Shown one piece after another: positions 46,756 through 53,461 of a stretch of DNA of 64,000 bases; position 1 is the stretch's first letter; every line of letters starts with the position of its first letter. Source of the DNA: a virus; the IMG/VR virus record IMGVR_UViG_3300046323_000419, positions 36,364 through 100,363 of that record; one strand, 5' to 3'. The notes beneath the pieces were generated by a model that was not told the DNA's origin, searched no databases, and saw only the letters and a program-made list of their open reading frames with translations. A program made the position numbers and the translations under genes.

Positions 46756-46775
46756 ATAAAGGGTCTTAAAAAAAT

Positions 46776-46819
46776 AAAGGCGATAACAAAACCGTAATTG
46801 GTAATGTTATCGCCTTTTT
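46776..46819. terminator. Strong (bidirectional) terminator between convergent operons
   Basis: AAAGGCGATAACA (46776-46788) pairs perfectly with TGTTATCGCCTTT, and the right arm runs into five T residues (46815-46819). The left flank is A-rich, so the hairpin also works for transcripts arriving on the - strand. It separates the + strand late genes from the - strand early genes. Confidence 0.9.
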
Positions 46820-46823
46820 GTAT

Positions 46824-46967
46824 TTAATCTCCAAATGGAGTATCTACCCATTCATTACAATGAGGACAACTGTCTCCAGTATGAATGTCAACTTTTACTA
46901 TTTTATTACAATTTTCACATTCTGTTGCAATTGTACCTTCCTCTAAATCTAAACTTTCTAATATCAT
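46824..46967 (-). CDS. 47-residue zinc-ribbon protein
   Basis: A 47-residue frame starting MILESLDLEEGT, with CENC near residue 17-20 and CPHC near 34-37: a CxxC...CxxC zinc ribbon of normal spacing. It is the last gene of the - strand operon, immediately before the terminator. It shows the local codon style. Probably a small nucleic-acid or protein-binding zinc ribbon; function unknown. Confidence 0.6.
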   Translation of the reverse strand: MILESLDLEEGTIATECENCNKIVKVDIHTGDSCPHCNEWVDTPFGD

Positions 46968-46969
46968 AA

Positions 46970-47149
46970 TTAAAAAGTCATAAATTCAGCATTAAATGGT
47001 ACAAATACTTTTTGATAAAAATATTCAGTTTCTTTACCATCAACTATTTCTCTAAATGCGTAAATCCATCCACCTGGAACTCTTAAAATATCTAAAAATT
47101 CATCAACCTTAAAATATTCTCCAAATTTTAATTTATATATTTCTTCCAT
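46970..47149 (-). CDS. 59-residue small protein
   Basis: A 59-residue frame beginning MEEIYKLKFGEYFKV and ending NAEFMTF, with an aromatic-rich centre (GGWIYAFREIVDGKETEYFYQ) suggesting a compact beta fold. Its stop lies 2 bases before the zinc-ribbon gene. The coding pattern and tight packing support a real gene; no family recognised. Confidence 0.55.
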   Translation of the reverse strand: MEEIYKLKFGEYFKVDEFLDILRVPGGWIYAFREIVDGKETEYFYQKVFVPFNAEFMTF

Positions 47150-47152
47150 AAT

Positions 47153-47251
47153 TTAATTATGTGCTCTACAATAAGGATTACTACACGTTTCTGGATGTTG
47201 ATTACAGTGTTCATTATCACCATCATCTCTTAACATATCTTTTCTTTTCAT
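47153..47251 (-). CDS. 32-residue Cys/His-rich miniprotein
   Basis: A 32-residue frame, MKRKDMLRDDGDNEHCN at its start, with Cys and His (HCNQH, TCSNPYC) in a knuckle-like arrangement. It is tightly packed between two genes (3 and 1 bases). Small size makes it uncertain, but the spacing and Cys/His content argue for a zinc-binding peptide. Confidence 0.4.
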   Translation of the reverse strand: MKRKDMLRDDGDNEHCNQHPETCSNPYCRAHN

Positions 47252-47252
47252 A

Positions 47253-47540
47253 TTAATTATTTTTTATAATTGTTGTTATATTCTTAGGTTTTTCAAAATA
47301 TTTCATAGCAATATAATGCATGCTAATACTTCCAATAACAGCACCTACTAAATAAGTAATCATTAGTATCCAATTATCAAAGTTAGTAACTACTTGTCTA
47401 ATTACCAATAACCAAATACCGTTTGACAATACTGAAGCAATTGTGTGGTATAATATACTATTTCTAGCTCTACTAACTAAAGTAAAACTTGCATTTTGTA
47501 GGATTGTTAATCCTAACATTATTAAAATTTGTTCTATCAT
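47253..47540 (-). CDS. Small three-helix membrane protein
   Basis: A 95-residue protein starting MIEQILIMLGLT. A longer frame from 47570 overlaps thyX by 25 bases; I prefer the ATG at 47540 because it follows the thyX stop (TTATAAAATATATG). Three hydrophobic segments are visible, with QNASFTLVSRARNS and ASVLSNG between them, a pattern I associate with conserved small phage membrane proteins. Function unknown; roles in superinfection or nucleotide uptake would be speculation. Confidence 0.55.
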   Translation of the reverse strand: MIEQILIMLGLTILQNASFTLVSRARNSILYHTIASVLSNGIWLLVIRQVVTNFDNWILMITYLVGAVIGSISMHYIAMKYFEKPKNITTIIKNN

Positions 47541-47545
47541 ATATT

Positions 47546-48241
47546 TTATAAAAATAATCCATTTCGCCAATTTATTGTTGACATAATTTCAGGAAGTTCC
47601 TTTTCTAGTTCTTCACCAATTCTGGTAGCAATATCTCGTACCTCTTTTTGAGCATGTAAATCCATTCTTACATTTAAAAATCCTAACAAATCTCTTAATG
47701 TTCCAGTAATATGAATTGTAGTTTTAGTACATAAAGGTAATATATCTCTAGCACATTCTTTTGCAACACCTTGTAGTATAAGAGTATTATATAAAACTTC
47801 AGTAGCTGCTAAATATTCTTTAATCGCAGATTTTCCATTTTGAATATATGTTTCCCCATCATGTATTCCTCCCCAAATATAATCTTCCCATTCAGGATTA
47901 AATACTTCAGTACTACTTTGTCTATTAGTAGGATGTTCTTTACGTAATTCAATTTCTTCAAAACCTAATGGTTCAGCATATCTTAAACTCCATTCTTGAC
48001 CATTTAAACTTCTATGTCTAAATATTTGCGCAGATATACTACGTCTAGTTTCTATTTTAAATCCAAATGAAATATGTTGAAGTGGTGACCAGTGAGCATT
48101 GTCCATTAAATATTTAACAAGTTTACCACCATTTTCTTTTACTGTACCATGTCTAGCAATAGCTGCAATTATTTCATTATTATCTAATTTTTCATAACTA
48201 TTTAACCCAATAGTTTTTGATATTAACTCTACTTTACTCAT
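47546..48241 (-). CDS. thyX: FAD-dependent thymidylate synthase ThyX
   Basis: A 231-residue protein with the ThyX signature RHRSLNGQEWSLRY (residues 75-88), i.e. RHRxxS plus the downstream NxxxxSxRY, and the helical C-terminus of the family. ThyX methylates dUMP to dTMP with methylenetetrahydrofolate and reduced flavin, supplying dTTP for phage DNA. Length is normal. Its start overlaps the stop of a 44-residue gene upstream. It is part of the nucleotide-metabolism operon that also encodes ribonucleotide reductase. Confidence 0.92.
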   Translation of the reverse strand: MSKVELISKTIGLNSYEKLDNNEIIAAIARHGTVKENGGKLVKYLMDNAHWSPLQHISFGFKIETRRSISAQIFRHRSLNGQEWSLRYAEPLGFEEIELRKEHPTNRQSSTEVFNPEWEDYIWGGIHDGETYIQNGKSAIKEYLAATEVLYNTLILQGVAKECARDILPLCTKTTIHITGTLRDLLGFLNVRMDLHAQKEVRDIATRIGEELEKELPEIMSTINWRNGLFL

Positions 48242-48368
48242 TAAATAATTTTCTTAATTGATCTTTTAAATTTTCAATAGAAATACATTCCACTTCATCA
48301 CCTTCTGTAGTTTCTAACCATTCTTTCCAAACATCAAGACTTTCTAAAAATTCTTCTGTTTTATTCAT
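48234..48368 (-). CDS. 44-residue acidic small protein
   Basis: A 44-residue frame starting MNKTEEFLESLDVWKEWLE, mainly helical and acidic. Its ATG overlaps the stop of the upstream phosphoesterase (ATGAATAA), and its stop overlaps the thyX start by 8 bases: strong translational coupling suggests it is real. No family recognised. Confidence 0.5.
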   Translation of the reverse strand: MNKTEEFLESLDVWKEWLETTEGDEVECISIENLKDQLRKLFNE

Positions 48369-48873
48369 ATCCTCTTTCACCATTATAGTAAATTAATTCT
48401 TTTAATGTTCTGGGTTTATATTTTATTACTTCCGCTGATACATTTATATATCTTTTATCTGGATAGGTATTTTCATGTACGTGACCGTGAATATTAAAAT
48501 CTAATCTATATTCAAATTCTTGGGGGTGAATAGGAATATGACTTAATAAAATATTACCGTATTCAGCTTCTTTAATTAATTTAGATGAGCAAACACTATT
48601 CACATAAGTTAATAATGATGGTACGTGTTGAGGTTCATCGTGATTTCCTAATATTATTTTTTTAATACCGTTTAAACGATCTAAATTGTAATAAGGAAAT
48701 GATTTTTCCATCGTTATATCTCCAAGAATCCAGGTTACATCTTTTTTATTAACAATTTTATTCCATTCATTAACAATATAATCATCCATTTCAAATTCAT
48801 CTTTAAATCCACGTCTTATCGCCATATTTCTATGAGAAAAATGTGGATCCGAATAATACCTAACTATTGACAT
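48361..48873 (-). CDS. Calcineurin-like metallophosphoesterase
   Basis: A 170-residue compact enzyme. It has SDPHF (D9, H11), WILGDI, LGNHDEP, LLSHIPIH and NIHGHVHE: the complete metal-ligand set of the superfamily, in order. Such small phage versions act on phosphodiesters or nucleotides; the substrate is not known. It sits between the DUF1599-type gene and thyX, which suggests nucleotide metabolism. A different member with an extra N-terminal domain is on the + strand at 11.6 kb. Confidence 0.85.
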   Translation of the reverse strand: MSIVRYYSDPHFSHRNMAIRRGFKDEFEMDDYIVNEWNKIVNKKDVTWILGDITMEKSFPYYNLDRLNGIKKIILGNHDEPQHVPSLLTYVNSVCSSKLIKEAEYGNILLSHIPIHPQEFEYRLDFNIHGHVHENTYPDKRYINVSAEVIKYKPRTLKELIYYNGERGYE

Positions 48874-48875
48874 AA

Positions 48876-49226
48876 CTATATTTCTTTATAAGATATATCT
48901 TCTTCATACTCTTCAATTTTATCAATTATAGACGCTTTTTTTAATATTAAATATATTAAATTATCTCCAAACTTTTCTTCAACTGTTCCAATTTTAGGTA
49001 AAATACCATTTTCCAAATCATTAGTCATATCAGCAATGGATATTTCGTGTTTTAATAACATACCATCTAATACTTTTTCTCTAATTAATCCAGTAATTTT
49101 ACTACCTTGGTCAAAGTTGTGAAATGGATTCTGATTTCTACGATATTCCGTTCCTTTTTTAATTAAAACCTTCTTAATCTGATTTAAAGTTTCATCAACA
49201 ATTTGTTCAAATCTAATTTCTGTCAT
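48876..49226 (-). CDS. DUF1599 / nucleotide-modification-associated type protein
   Basis: A 116-residue helical protein with KKGTEYRRNQNPFHNFDQGSKITG (parts at about residues 23-46) and a later LIYLILKKASIID, the pattern of the DUF1599 family that is linked to nucleotide metabolism in phages. It starts 50 residues' worth of operon away from no promoter: the gap to the neighbours is 0-2 bases. The biochemical role is not established. Confidence 0.6.
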   Translation of the reverse strand: MTEIRFEQIVDETLNQIKKVLIKKGTEYRRNQNPFHNFDQGSKITGLIREKVLDGMLLKHEISIADMTNDLENGILPKIGTVEEKFGDNLIYLILKKASIIDKIEEYEEDISYKEI

Positions 49227-49457
49227 TTATTCAAAAAATTTATCAATGTTTAATAATACTTTTTCATTTTTAGACTTTTGAATATTTAAAATTTCTACTT
49301 CAGTATTTAAAGATCTAATTTTGTCTAATCTATCTACAGCTTCTGTTTCAATTTCATTATTTACAGCAATAATGTCATTTTTTGTTTTCTCAAATATTGA
49401 GAAAATATTCTCACTTTTACTGATTAATGATTGTAATTTTGTTTTTCCTAATGTCAT
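49227..49457 (-). CDS. Small coiled-coil protein
   Basis: A 76-residue helical protein. Nearly all of it is predicted coiled coil (MTLGKTKLQSLISKSENIF, then heptad-like Leu/Ile spacing to the end). It abuts the DUF1599-type gene with no gap. No catalytic motif; perhaps an oligomerisation or regulatory partner. Confidence 0.5.
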   Translation of the reverse strand: MTLGKTKLQSLISKSENIFSIFEKTKNDIIAVNNEIETEAVDRLDKIRSLNTEVEILNIQKSKNEKVLLNIDKFFE

Positions 49458-49458
49458 T

Positions 49459-49935
49459 TTATTTATTTAAATTGTTAATTCTTCTATTAAAATATTTTAA
49501 ATAGTCTTTATTTAATTTATCTAAACTATTATATTTTTCAAAGAATATAATAATATTTTTAATATGGTCAGTATCTAAATCTTTTAATAATTTAAATTTA
49601 GTTGTTTTACGTTGTTTACCATTTTTATAGTAATTAACTCCCCAAAATTTAATATCTTCAAATTTTATATAACCATTATCTATTAACCATCTATCTTCTT
49701 CAATATTCCAAATAATATTTTCAACTTCTTTGTCTACAAAACCCAAATTAGATAATAATTGTCCAAAACGACAATCAGGATATTTAACCCATTCTTTTTC
49801 AATTAATTCCCAATTTTGATGTATTATATTAATCGATTCTACTTTTTTAGTAGTTTTTGTATTTAAAAAATGATGTAAAATTTTATTTTTAAATAATAAT
49901 TTTAAACAAATTGGTATTCTTTTATGTTGTCTCAT
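49459..49935 (-). CDS. Uncharacterised phage protein (PDCRFGQLL type)
   Basis: A 158-residue protein with the conserved-looking segment KYPDCRFGQLLSNLGF (about residues 56-71) followed by IWNIEEDRWL; I recall a similar W...PDxRFGQLL...IEED pattern from small conserved phage genes, without a known function. A basic N-terminus precedes it. The ATG overlaps the stop of the zinc-ribbon gene (ATGA). Confidence 0.5.
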   Translation of the reverse strand: MRQHKRIPICLKLLFKNKILHHFLNTKTTKKVESINIIHQNWELIEKEWVKYPDCRFGQLLSNLGFVDKEVENIIWNIEEDRWLIDNGYIKFEDIKFWGVNYYKNGKQRKTTKFKLLKDLDTDHIKNIIIFFEKYNSLDKLNKDYLKYFNRRINNLNK

Positions 49936-50129
49936 TTATTTAAATTCCCTCTATTTTGATGAACTTCTTTATTCATTATTTCATAATGTTTAGTTAAAAC
50001 ATCGTTTAATTTACTTTGACATTTATCACAATAAAACCTTTCTACTTTTTTACCAGTAGCCATTATTGTTCTACATTCATTGCAGATTGTAGCACCATTA
50101 CCGTTATTAAATTTATAAATTACTTTCAT
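49932..50129 (-). CDS. Small zinc-ribbon protein
   Basis: A 65-residue protein with ICNEC (about residues 15-19) and FYCDKCQ (about 33-39): a CxxC...CxxC ribbon. Coupled to the downstream gene by an ATGA overlap. Likely a nucleic-acid or protein-binding module; function unknown. Confidence 0.6.
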   Translation of the reverse strand: MKVIYKFNNGNGATICNECRTIMATGKKVERFYCDKCQSKLNDVLTKHYEIMNKEVHQNRGNLNK

Positions 50130-50130
50130 A

Positions 50131-50349
50131 TTATTTAATATTTTCTAGTGGATAAGCGTTTAAAATTGAATTATCATAATTTCCTTCACAATCAAAATCT
50201 ATTGCTATTTCTTCAGCTTTTTTTAAAGCTTTTGTAATATGTAATTTAGTAAATTCAATTGCAATATTTAAGTAATTTGAATGCGTATTATTAACTCCCT
50301 TTTGAATATGTTGTTCAAAAAATTCTTCTATTGTTAGTATGTTTTTCAT
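50131..50349 (-). CDS. Small helical protein, paralogue of the upstream gene
   Basis: A 72-residue protein with FTKLHITKALKKAEE (about 28-42) and a C-terminal SILNAYPLENIK. The upstream gene has FAKLHVEAALKEASE and SILNSYSLKNIK at the same relative positions, so the two are tandem paralogues. Such proteins are frequent in Bacteroidetes phages; function unknown. Confidence 0.55.
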   Translation of the reverse strand: MKNILTIEEFFEQHIQKGVNNTHSNYLNIAIEFTKLHITKALKKAEEIAIDFDCEGNYDNSILNAYPLENIK

Positions 50350-50634
50350 TTATTTAATGTTTTTTAAAGAATAACTATTTAAAATAGAATGTTCATTAAC
50401 AACTATTTCATATTCATCTTTATCACTTGGAATTGTTGTATAACTTTTAACTGTCAAACCACCTTCTCCACAAAATACTTGAATTTTAGCTTTTTCACTA
50501 GCTTCTTTTAAAGCTGCTTCTACATGTAATTTTGCAAATTCAATCATTGCTTCTAAAGCGTCGTGTTTTGAAACTGTAGAATAATCTTTATCGTAAGTTT
50601 CTTTTCCTGTTAATATTAATTTTGCTGTTATCAT
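50350..50634 (-). CDS. Small helical protein, paralogue of the downstream gene
   Basis: A 94-residue protein. A longer frame from 50670 would start with TTG and overlap the previous gene by 35 bases; the ATG at 50634 follows the previous TGA by 1 base and is preferred. It shares FAKLHVEAALKEASE and the SILNSYSLKNIK tail with the next gene downstream, separated by an extra beta-like insert (about 55-80). No known function. Confidence 0.55.
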   Translation of the reverse strand: MITAKLILTGKETYDKDYSTVSKHDALEAMIEFAKLHVEAALKEASEKAKIQVFCGEGGLTVKSYTTIPSDKDEYEIVVNEHSILNSYSLKNIK

Positions 50635-50635
50635 A

Positions 50636-51361
50636 TCATCTAATTTTTTTAATAAATCCATCAATTCCAAAATTATGAATTAAACCAGGATTACCCTCTT
50701 TCACTAAACTATAACTATTATAATCTGGATTAATAAATTTACTTTTATTATTTAAATACATTTCATAAAAATCAATACAAGGTTTTTTCATCATAGAGTC
50801 AGCATTAATGAATGGTATGTTTTCTTTAAGGTTATCAATAGTGAGTTTATTTTCTGTTAAATCAATATTAAAATAACATCTAATCAATAATGTATAAACA
50901 CTAATTAATGGTGTTGATTTAACCCAAAATTTAGAACATTTTATAATTAGTGCATTTTCATCTAATTCAATTTTTGTTTTAATTTTAATATTTAAATCTG
51001 TTTCAATTTTATTTAAAAATATTTCTAAATGTATATAATTATTAATTAATATGTCTTGAAGTTCGTCAAGTTTATTATATACACCATCATTTCTATTATA
51101 ATCTAAAGCTTTTACACCAAAATATACAACATTTTTCTTATTAAAACAGTTTAATAATTTATGGTTATATCCATATATTTTACCTATTTCTTTCTTAGTA
51201 GATTCTACATAAGCAAAATCATTTAAATAATCTCTACAAGCTGTAAATGGCAAATAGGTTTCAAATTTACCACCTATTTTATTTAAAATAGTAAATCCTA
51301 CACCATAATTTCTACCTTCATTAAGTTTAGATCTTTCTTGTAATTCTTTAATTTTTTTCAT
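50636..51361 (-). CDS. Uncharacterised protein
   Basis: A 241-residue protein with an N-terminal basic helix, a mixed alpha/beta centre, and a Cys- and Phe-rich pattern (NAIIKCSKFWVKSTPL is a similar stretch near residue 130). No membrane segment, motif or family recognised. It overlaps the preceding membrane-protein gene by 14 bases. Operon position between a helicase and small regulators suggests an early function. Confidence 0.45.
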   Translation of the reverse strand: MKKIKELQERSKLNEGRNYGVGFTILNKIGGKFETYLPFTACRDYLNDFAYVESTKKEIGKIYGYNHKLLNCFNKKNVVYFGVKALDYNRNDGVYNKLDELQDILINNYIHLEIFLNKIETDLNIKIKTKIELDENALIIKCSKFWVKSTPLISVYTLLIRCYFNIDLTENKLTIDNLKENIPFINADSMMKKPCIDFYEMYLNNKSKFINPDYNSYSLVKEGNPGLIHNFGIDGFIKKIR

Positions 51362-51557
51362 TTATTTTTCGTTCTCTATTCATAATATAAACATCCATTT
51401 CAGATTTAGTTCCTTTATATCCTGTAACAGGATGATAAAATTGTTCTTCTTTTTCTCGATAATCTTTACGCCAATTTAAATCATCATTTTCTAAATCTTC
51501 ATCATTTTTGTTAAAAGCAATTAAAAATATAAAAAATAATATAACTAATATTTCCAT
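51348..51557 (-). CDS. Small single-span membrane protein
   Basis: A 69-residue protein with an N-terminal hydrophobic segment (MEILVILFFIFLIAF) and a charged cytoplasmic tail with FYHPVTGYKGTKSEMDVY. It is 2 bases downstream of the helicase gene. It could anchor or interact with the host envelope; function unknown. Confidence 0.5.
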   Translation of the reverse strand: MEILVILFFIFLIAFNKNDEDLENDDLNWRKDYREKEEQFYHPVTGYKGTKSEMDVYIMNRERKINEKN

Positions 51558-51559
51558 TT

Positions 51560-52645
51560 TTATATATATTTATAACTTATTCTATCAGGATTGATAGATT
51601 TTAAACTCGATTCTAACCACTTCATTTGGAAGTTTTCTGTACTACAAAAAATATGAATAATAGATTCTTTATCTTCTTCAAATAATAAACTTCTACCACA
51701 TCTTTGTTCTAATGTTTCAGAGTTAGAGTTAATATCTGTAATCAATATAGTGTCTAGACCTTCATATGTCACTCCTGTGCCACCTTTTTTAATAAGACAT
51801 AAACTATTACTACGATACTCTTGAAAGTCTTTTAAAACGTCGTTATTTTTACTCTTTGAATTAAACATTGGTATATTGTAATTCATTCCAACTTTTTCAT
51901 CACCTGTAAATAATATAAATCGTTTATTAGGGTTATTTTCAATCCATTTTTTAACATTTCTAACTAATGATTGACAACTATTTATCATTTTCATTCTAAA
52001 TAAAGCTATCATCATTTTGTCTTTTCCAAATGACTCATCAACTCTTTTAGACATTCTCTGACATTCTTTATAATCTGTTGAATACCATTTCTTTAATCCT
52101 CCAAATTGTACAGATTTAATATCATCTAATTTAAATAAATGAACTTCAATTTTAAAATTATTAACAATACCATCTTTAATTGCATTATCTGTACTATAAT
52201 CTACAATTTGTTGTAAATCTGTTGAAAACTTTAAGTTTAATAAAGTATCTTCACTATATGTACCTGACGCTAATATAACTTTATCATTATTTTTAACAAT
52301 TTTAGATACAATTGGTAAAATATTATCAGGTGGTATAGCGTGAGATTCATCAAACACTATATAATCGTATTTATTATCTTGAATTTTATGTAATGATTTA
52401 AAATTACAATATTCAATTTTAGGATAATATTCTAATTTTTCACATTCATCAACCCAACTATGCATTATATCAATTTGAGGTGTACTTACTAATATACTAA
52501 TATCTAAATCATTGTCAGATATTTCTCTAATTGCAGTAAGTAAAATTCTAGTTTTACCTCCTCTGACAGAAACTAAGATTATTCCTCTAAAATAAGCTTT
52601 TTTAATTTTATCAATTATTATTCTCTGAATTTCATTTCTATTCAT
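51560..52645 (-). CDS. SF2-type DNA helicase / DEAD-like ATPase
   Basis: A 361-residue protein with the ordered motifs of SF2 helicases: Walker A VRGGKTR (GGKT, residues 29-32), motif Ia STPQ, Walker B FDESH (99-102), a motif III-like LASGTYSE, motif V KGGTGVTYEGLD and motif VI EQRCGRS. Compact size and early position suggest a replication or recombination helicase like those of other phages (UvsW-type). The P-loop is slightly non-standard (VSVRGGKT). It is the gene immediately downstream of the non-coding interval. Confidence 0.82.
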   Translation of the reverse strand: MNRNEIQRIIIDKIKKAYFRGIILVSVRGGKTRILLTAIREISDNDLDISILVSTPQIDIMHSWVDECEKLEYYPKIEYCNFKSLHKIQDNKYDYIVFDESHAIPPDNILPIVSKIVKNNDKVILASGTYSEDTLLNLKFSTDLQQIVDYSTDNAIKDGIVNNFKIEVHLFKLDDIKSVQFGGLKKWYSTDYKECQRMSKRVDESFGKDKMMIALFRMKMINSCQSLVRNVKKWIENNPNKRFILFTGDEKVGMNYNIPMFNSKSKNNDVLKDFQEYRSNSLCLIKKGGTGVTYEGLDTILITDINSNSETLEQRCGRSLLFEEDKESIIHIFCSTENFQMKWLESSLKSINPDRISYKYI

Positions 52646-52669
52646 TCATTGTTTTATTTATTAAAATAA

Positions 52670-52742
52670 AGAGAAAGGTTAAGGAATCGAACCTTAATTC
52701 TCAGCTAGGCTTGGCGTCTTACCATTCAGACCAACAATCTCT
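52670..52742 (-). tRNA. tRNA-like element without a normal anticodon arm
   Basis: Read on the - strand, a D-arm (GTCT...AGAC around a GG-containing loop) and a T-arm with GGTTCGATTCC are clear; the ends AGAGA and TCTCT pair. But only about 19 bases lie between the D-stem and the T-stem instead of the usual 23, with no good 5-bp anticodon stem, and the acceptor pairs over 5 bp only. It may be a degenerate tRNA, a tRNA mimic, or a transcript-processing signal. I cannot assign an anticodon. Confidence 0.5.
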
Positions 52743-52750
52743 ATTATTAA

Positions 52751-52957
52751 AAGATACCTTACAGCTTCACTATAAAGTTTGTGGTCACTCATCCACATTA
52801 CACGTTGTTTTAAGGTTTAATTCTGTTACCGGAATACAGCACACGTATTACCTTAGCCGACAAGTGTTTTTAACTTACTCTATTTCGGGTCTACTCTATA
52901 GCCTACCGAGTTATCAGTTACGGGGCTTGTATAGGATCAGGCATTCTGAGGTATCTT
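52751..52957 (-). ncRNA. Structured non-coding RNA candidate (207 nt)
   Basis: The ends are a perfect 9-bp inverted repeat (AAGATACCT / AGGTATCTT, 52751-52759 and 52949-52957). Inside are nested pairings: TGTGG/CCACA with an 8-nt loop (52780-52797), TAAGGT/ACCTTA (52811-52816 with 52850-52855) enclosing CTGT/ACAG (52823-52839), and CTATA/TATAG (52896-52900 with 52930-52934). GC content is clearly higher than in the surrounding genes and no - strand ORF fills the interval. It directly precedes the tRNA-like element. No known RNA family signature was recognised. Confidence 0.55.
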
Positions 52958-52994
52958 AAATTTGTGCTATTACAATGCCTTTTTCACACTTTTA

Positions 52995-53216
52995 TCATTT
53001 CTTTTTAACTCTTTCTTTAGCTTCTGCAATTCCTCTCTTAAAAGCATCAGATGCAGCTTGATCTTTTCTAGCATTTTCCATTAATATTTGAGAAGTGCTA
53101 AAATTTTTAGCTTGATAACCAGCCTGTTGTTTACTAGAAGCTTCATAAGATAAAGAATCTCTTTTTTTCTCAGCTTGTTCCATTGTAAAACCTTTTTTCT
53201 TTTTTGGTTGTTCCAT
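52995..53216 (-). CDS. Small highly charged protein
   Basis: A 73-residue, Lys- and Gln-rich, mostly helical protein starting MEQPKKKKGFTMEQAEKKRD. It ends 14 bases before the non-coding interval. No fold recognised; it could bind nucleic acid. Alternative start at Met12 is possible. Confidence 0.45.
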   Translation of the reverse strand: MEQPKKKKGFTMEQAEKKRDSLSYEASSKQQAGYQAKNFSTSQILMENARKDQAASDAFKRGIAEAKERVKKK

Positions 53217-53242
53217 TTTATAATATATTTAATTATTAATTT

Positions 53243-53461
53243 TTAAAATAAAGATTTAATAAAATCTTCTCTAGCTTTAACAGCTTCTTTTAAAGTTTCA
53301 TATAAACCTACATAAATAGATTTAGTTATTTTACGACTTAAACTTTTATGTGAAACTTGAACTTCAAATTGACCACGTTCTTTATCAAAGTAAATACCTT
53401 TATATCCAGTATTACTTTTTATTGATTTACTATTTTCTATATTTAAATTTATCCAGCACAA
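53243..53461 (-). CDS. AP2-domain DNA-binding protein
   Basis: A 72-residue protein that is essentially one AP2 domain: NTGYKGIYFDKERGQFEVQV (residues 17-36), then IYVGLYETLKEAVKARE (about 49-65), the three-strand plus helix pattern known from plant ERF factors and from phage/homing HNH proteins. The frame opens with TTG at 53461 (no ATG is available upstream of the domain) and overlaps the end of nrdA by 13 bases in another frame. It could be a free-standing AP2 factor or the product of a fused homing unit that lost its nuclease. Confidence 0.6.
   Translation of the reverse strand: MCWINLNIENSKSIKSNTGYKGIYFDKERGQFEVQVSHKSLSRKITKSIYVGLYETLKEAVKAREDFIKSLF

Noticed and set aside
52751-52957. 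Self-cleaving ribozyme or group I intron
   Set aside because: CTGATAA and CCGAAA occur, but the hammerhead core needs CUGANGA; no P7/P3 group I core or flanking split exon was found.
52670-52957. tmRNA
   Set aside because: A D-stem is present and there is no tag-peptide frame or typical tmRNA 5' sequence.
52711-52959. 82-residue + strand ORF in the non-coding interval
   Set aside because: It runs antisense across the tRNA-like element and structured RNA, against the direction of every neighbouring gene, and its translation resembles no protein.
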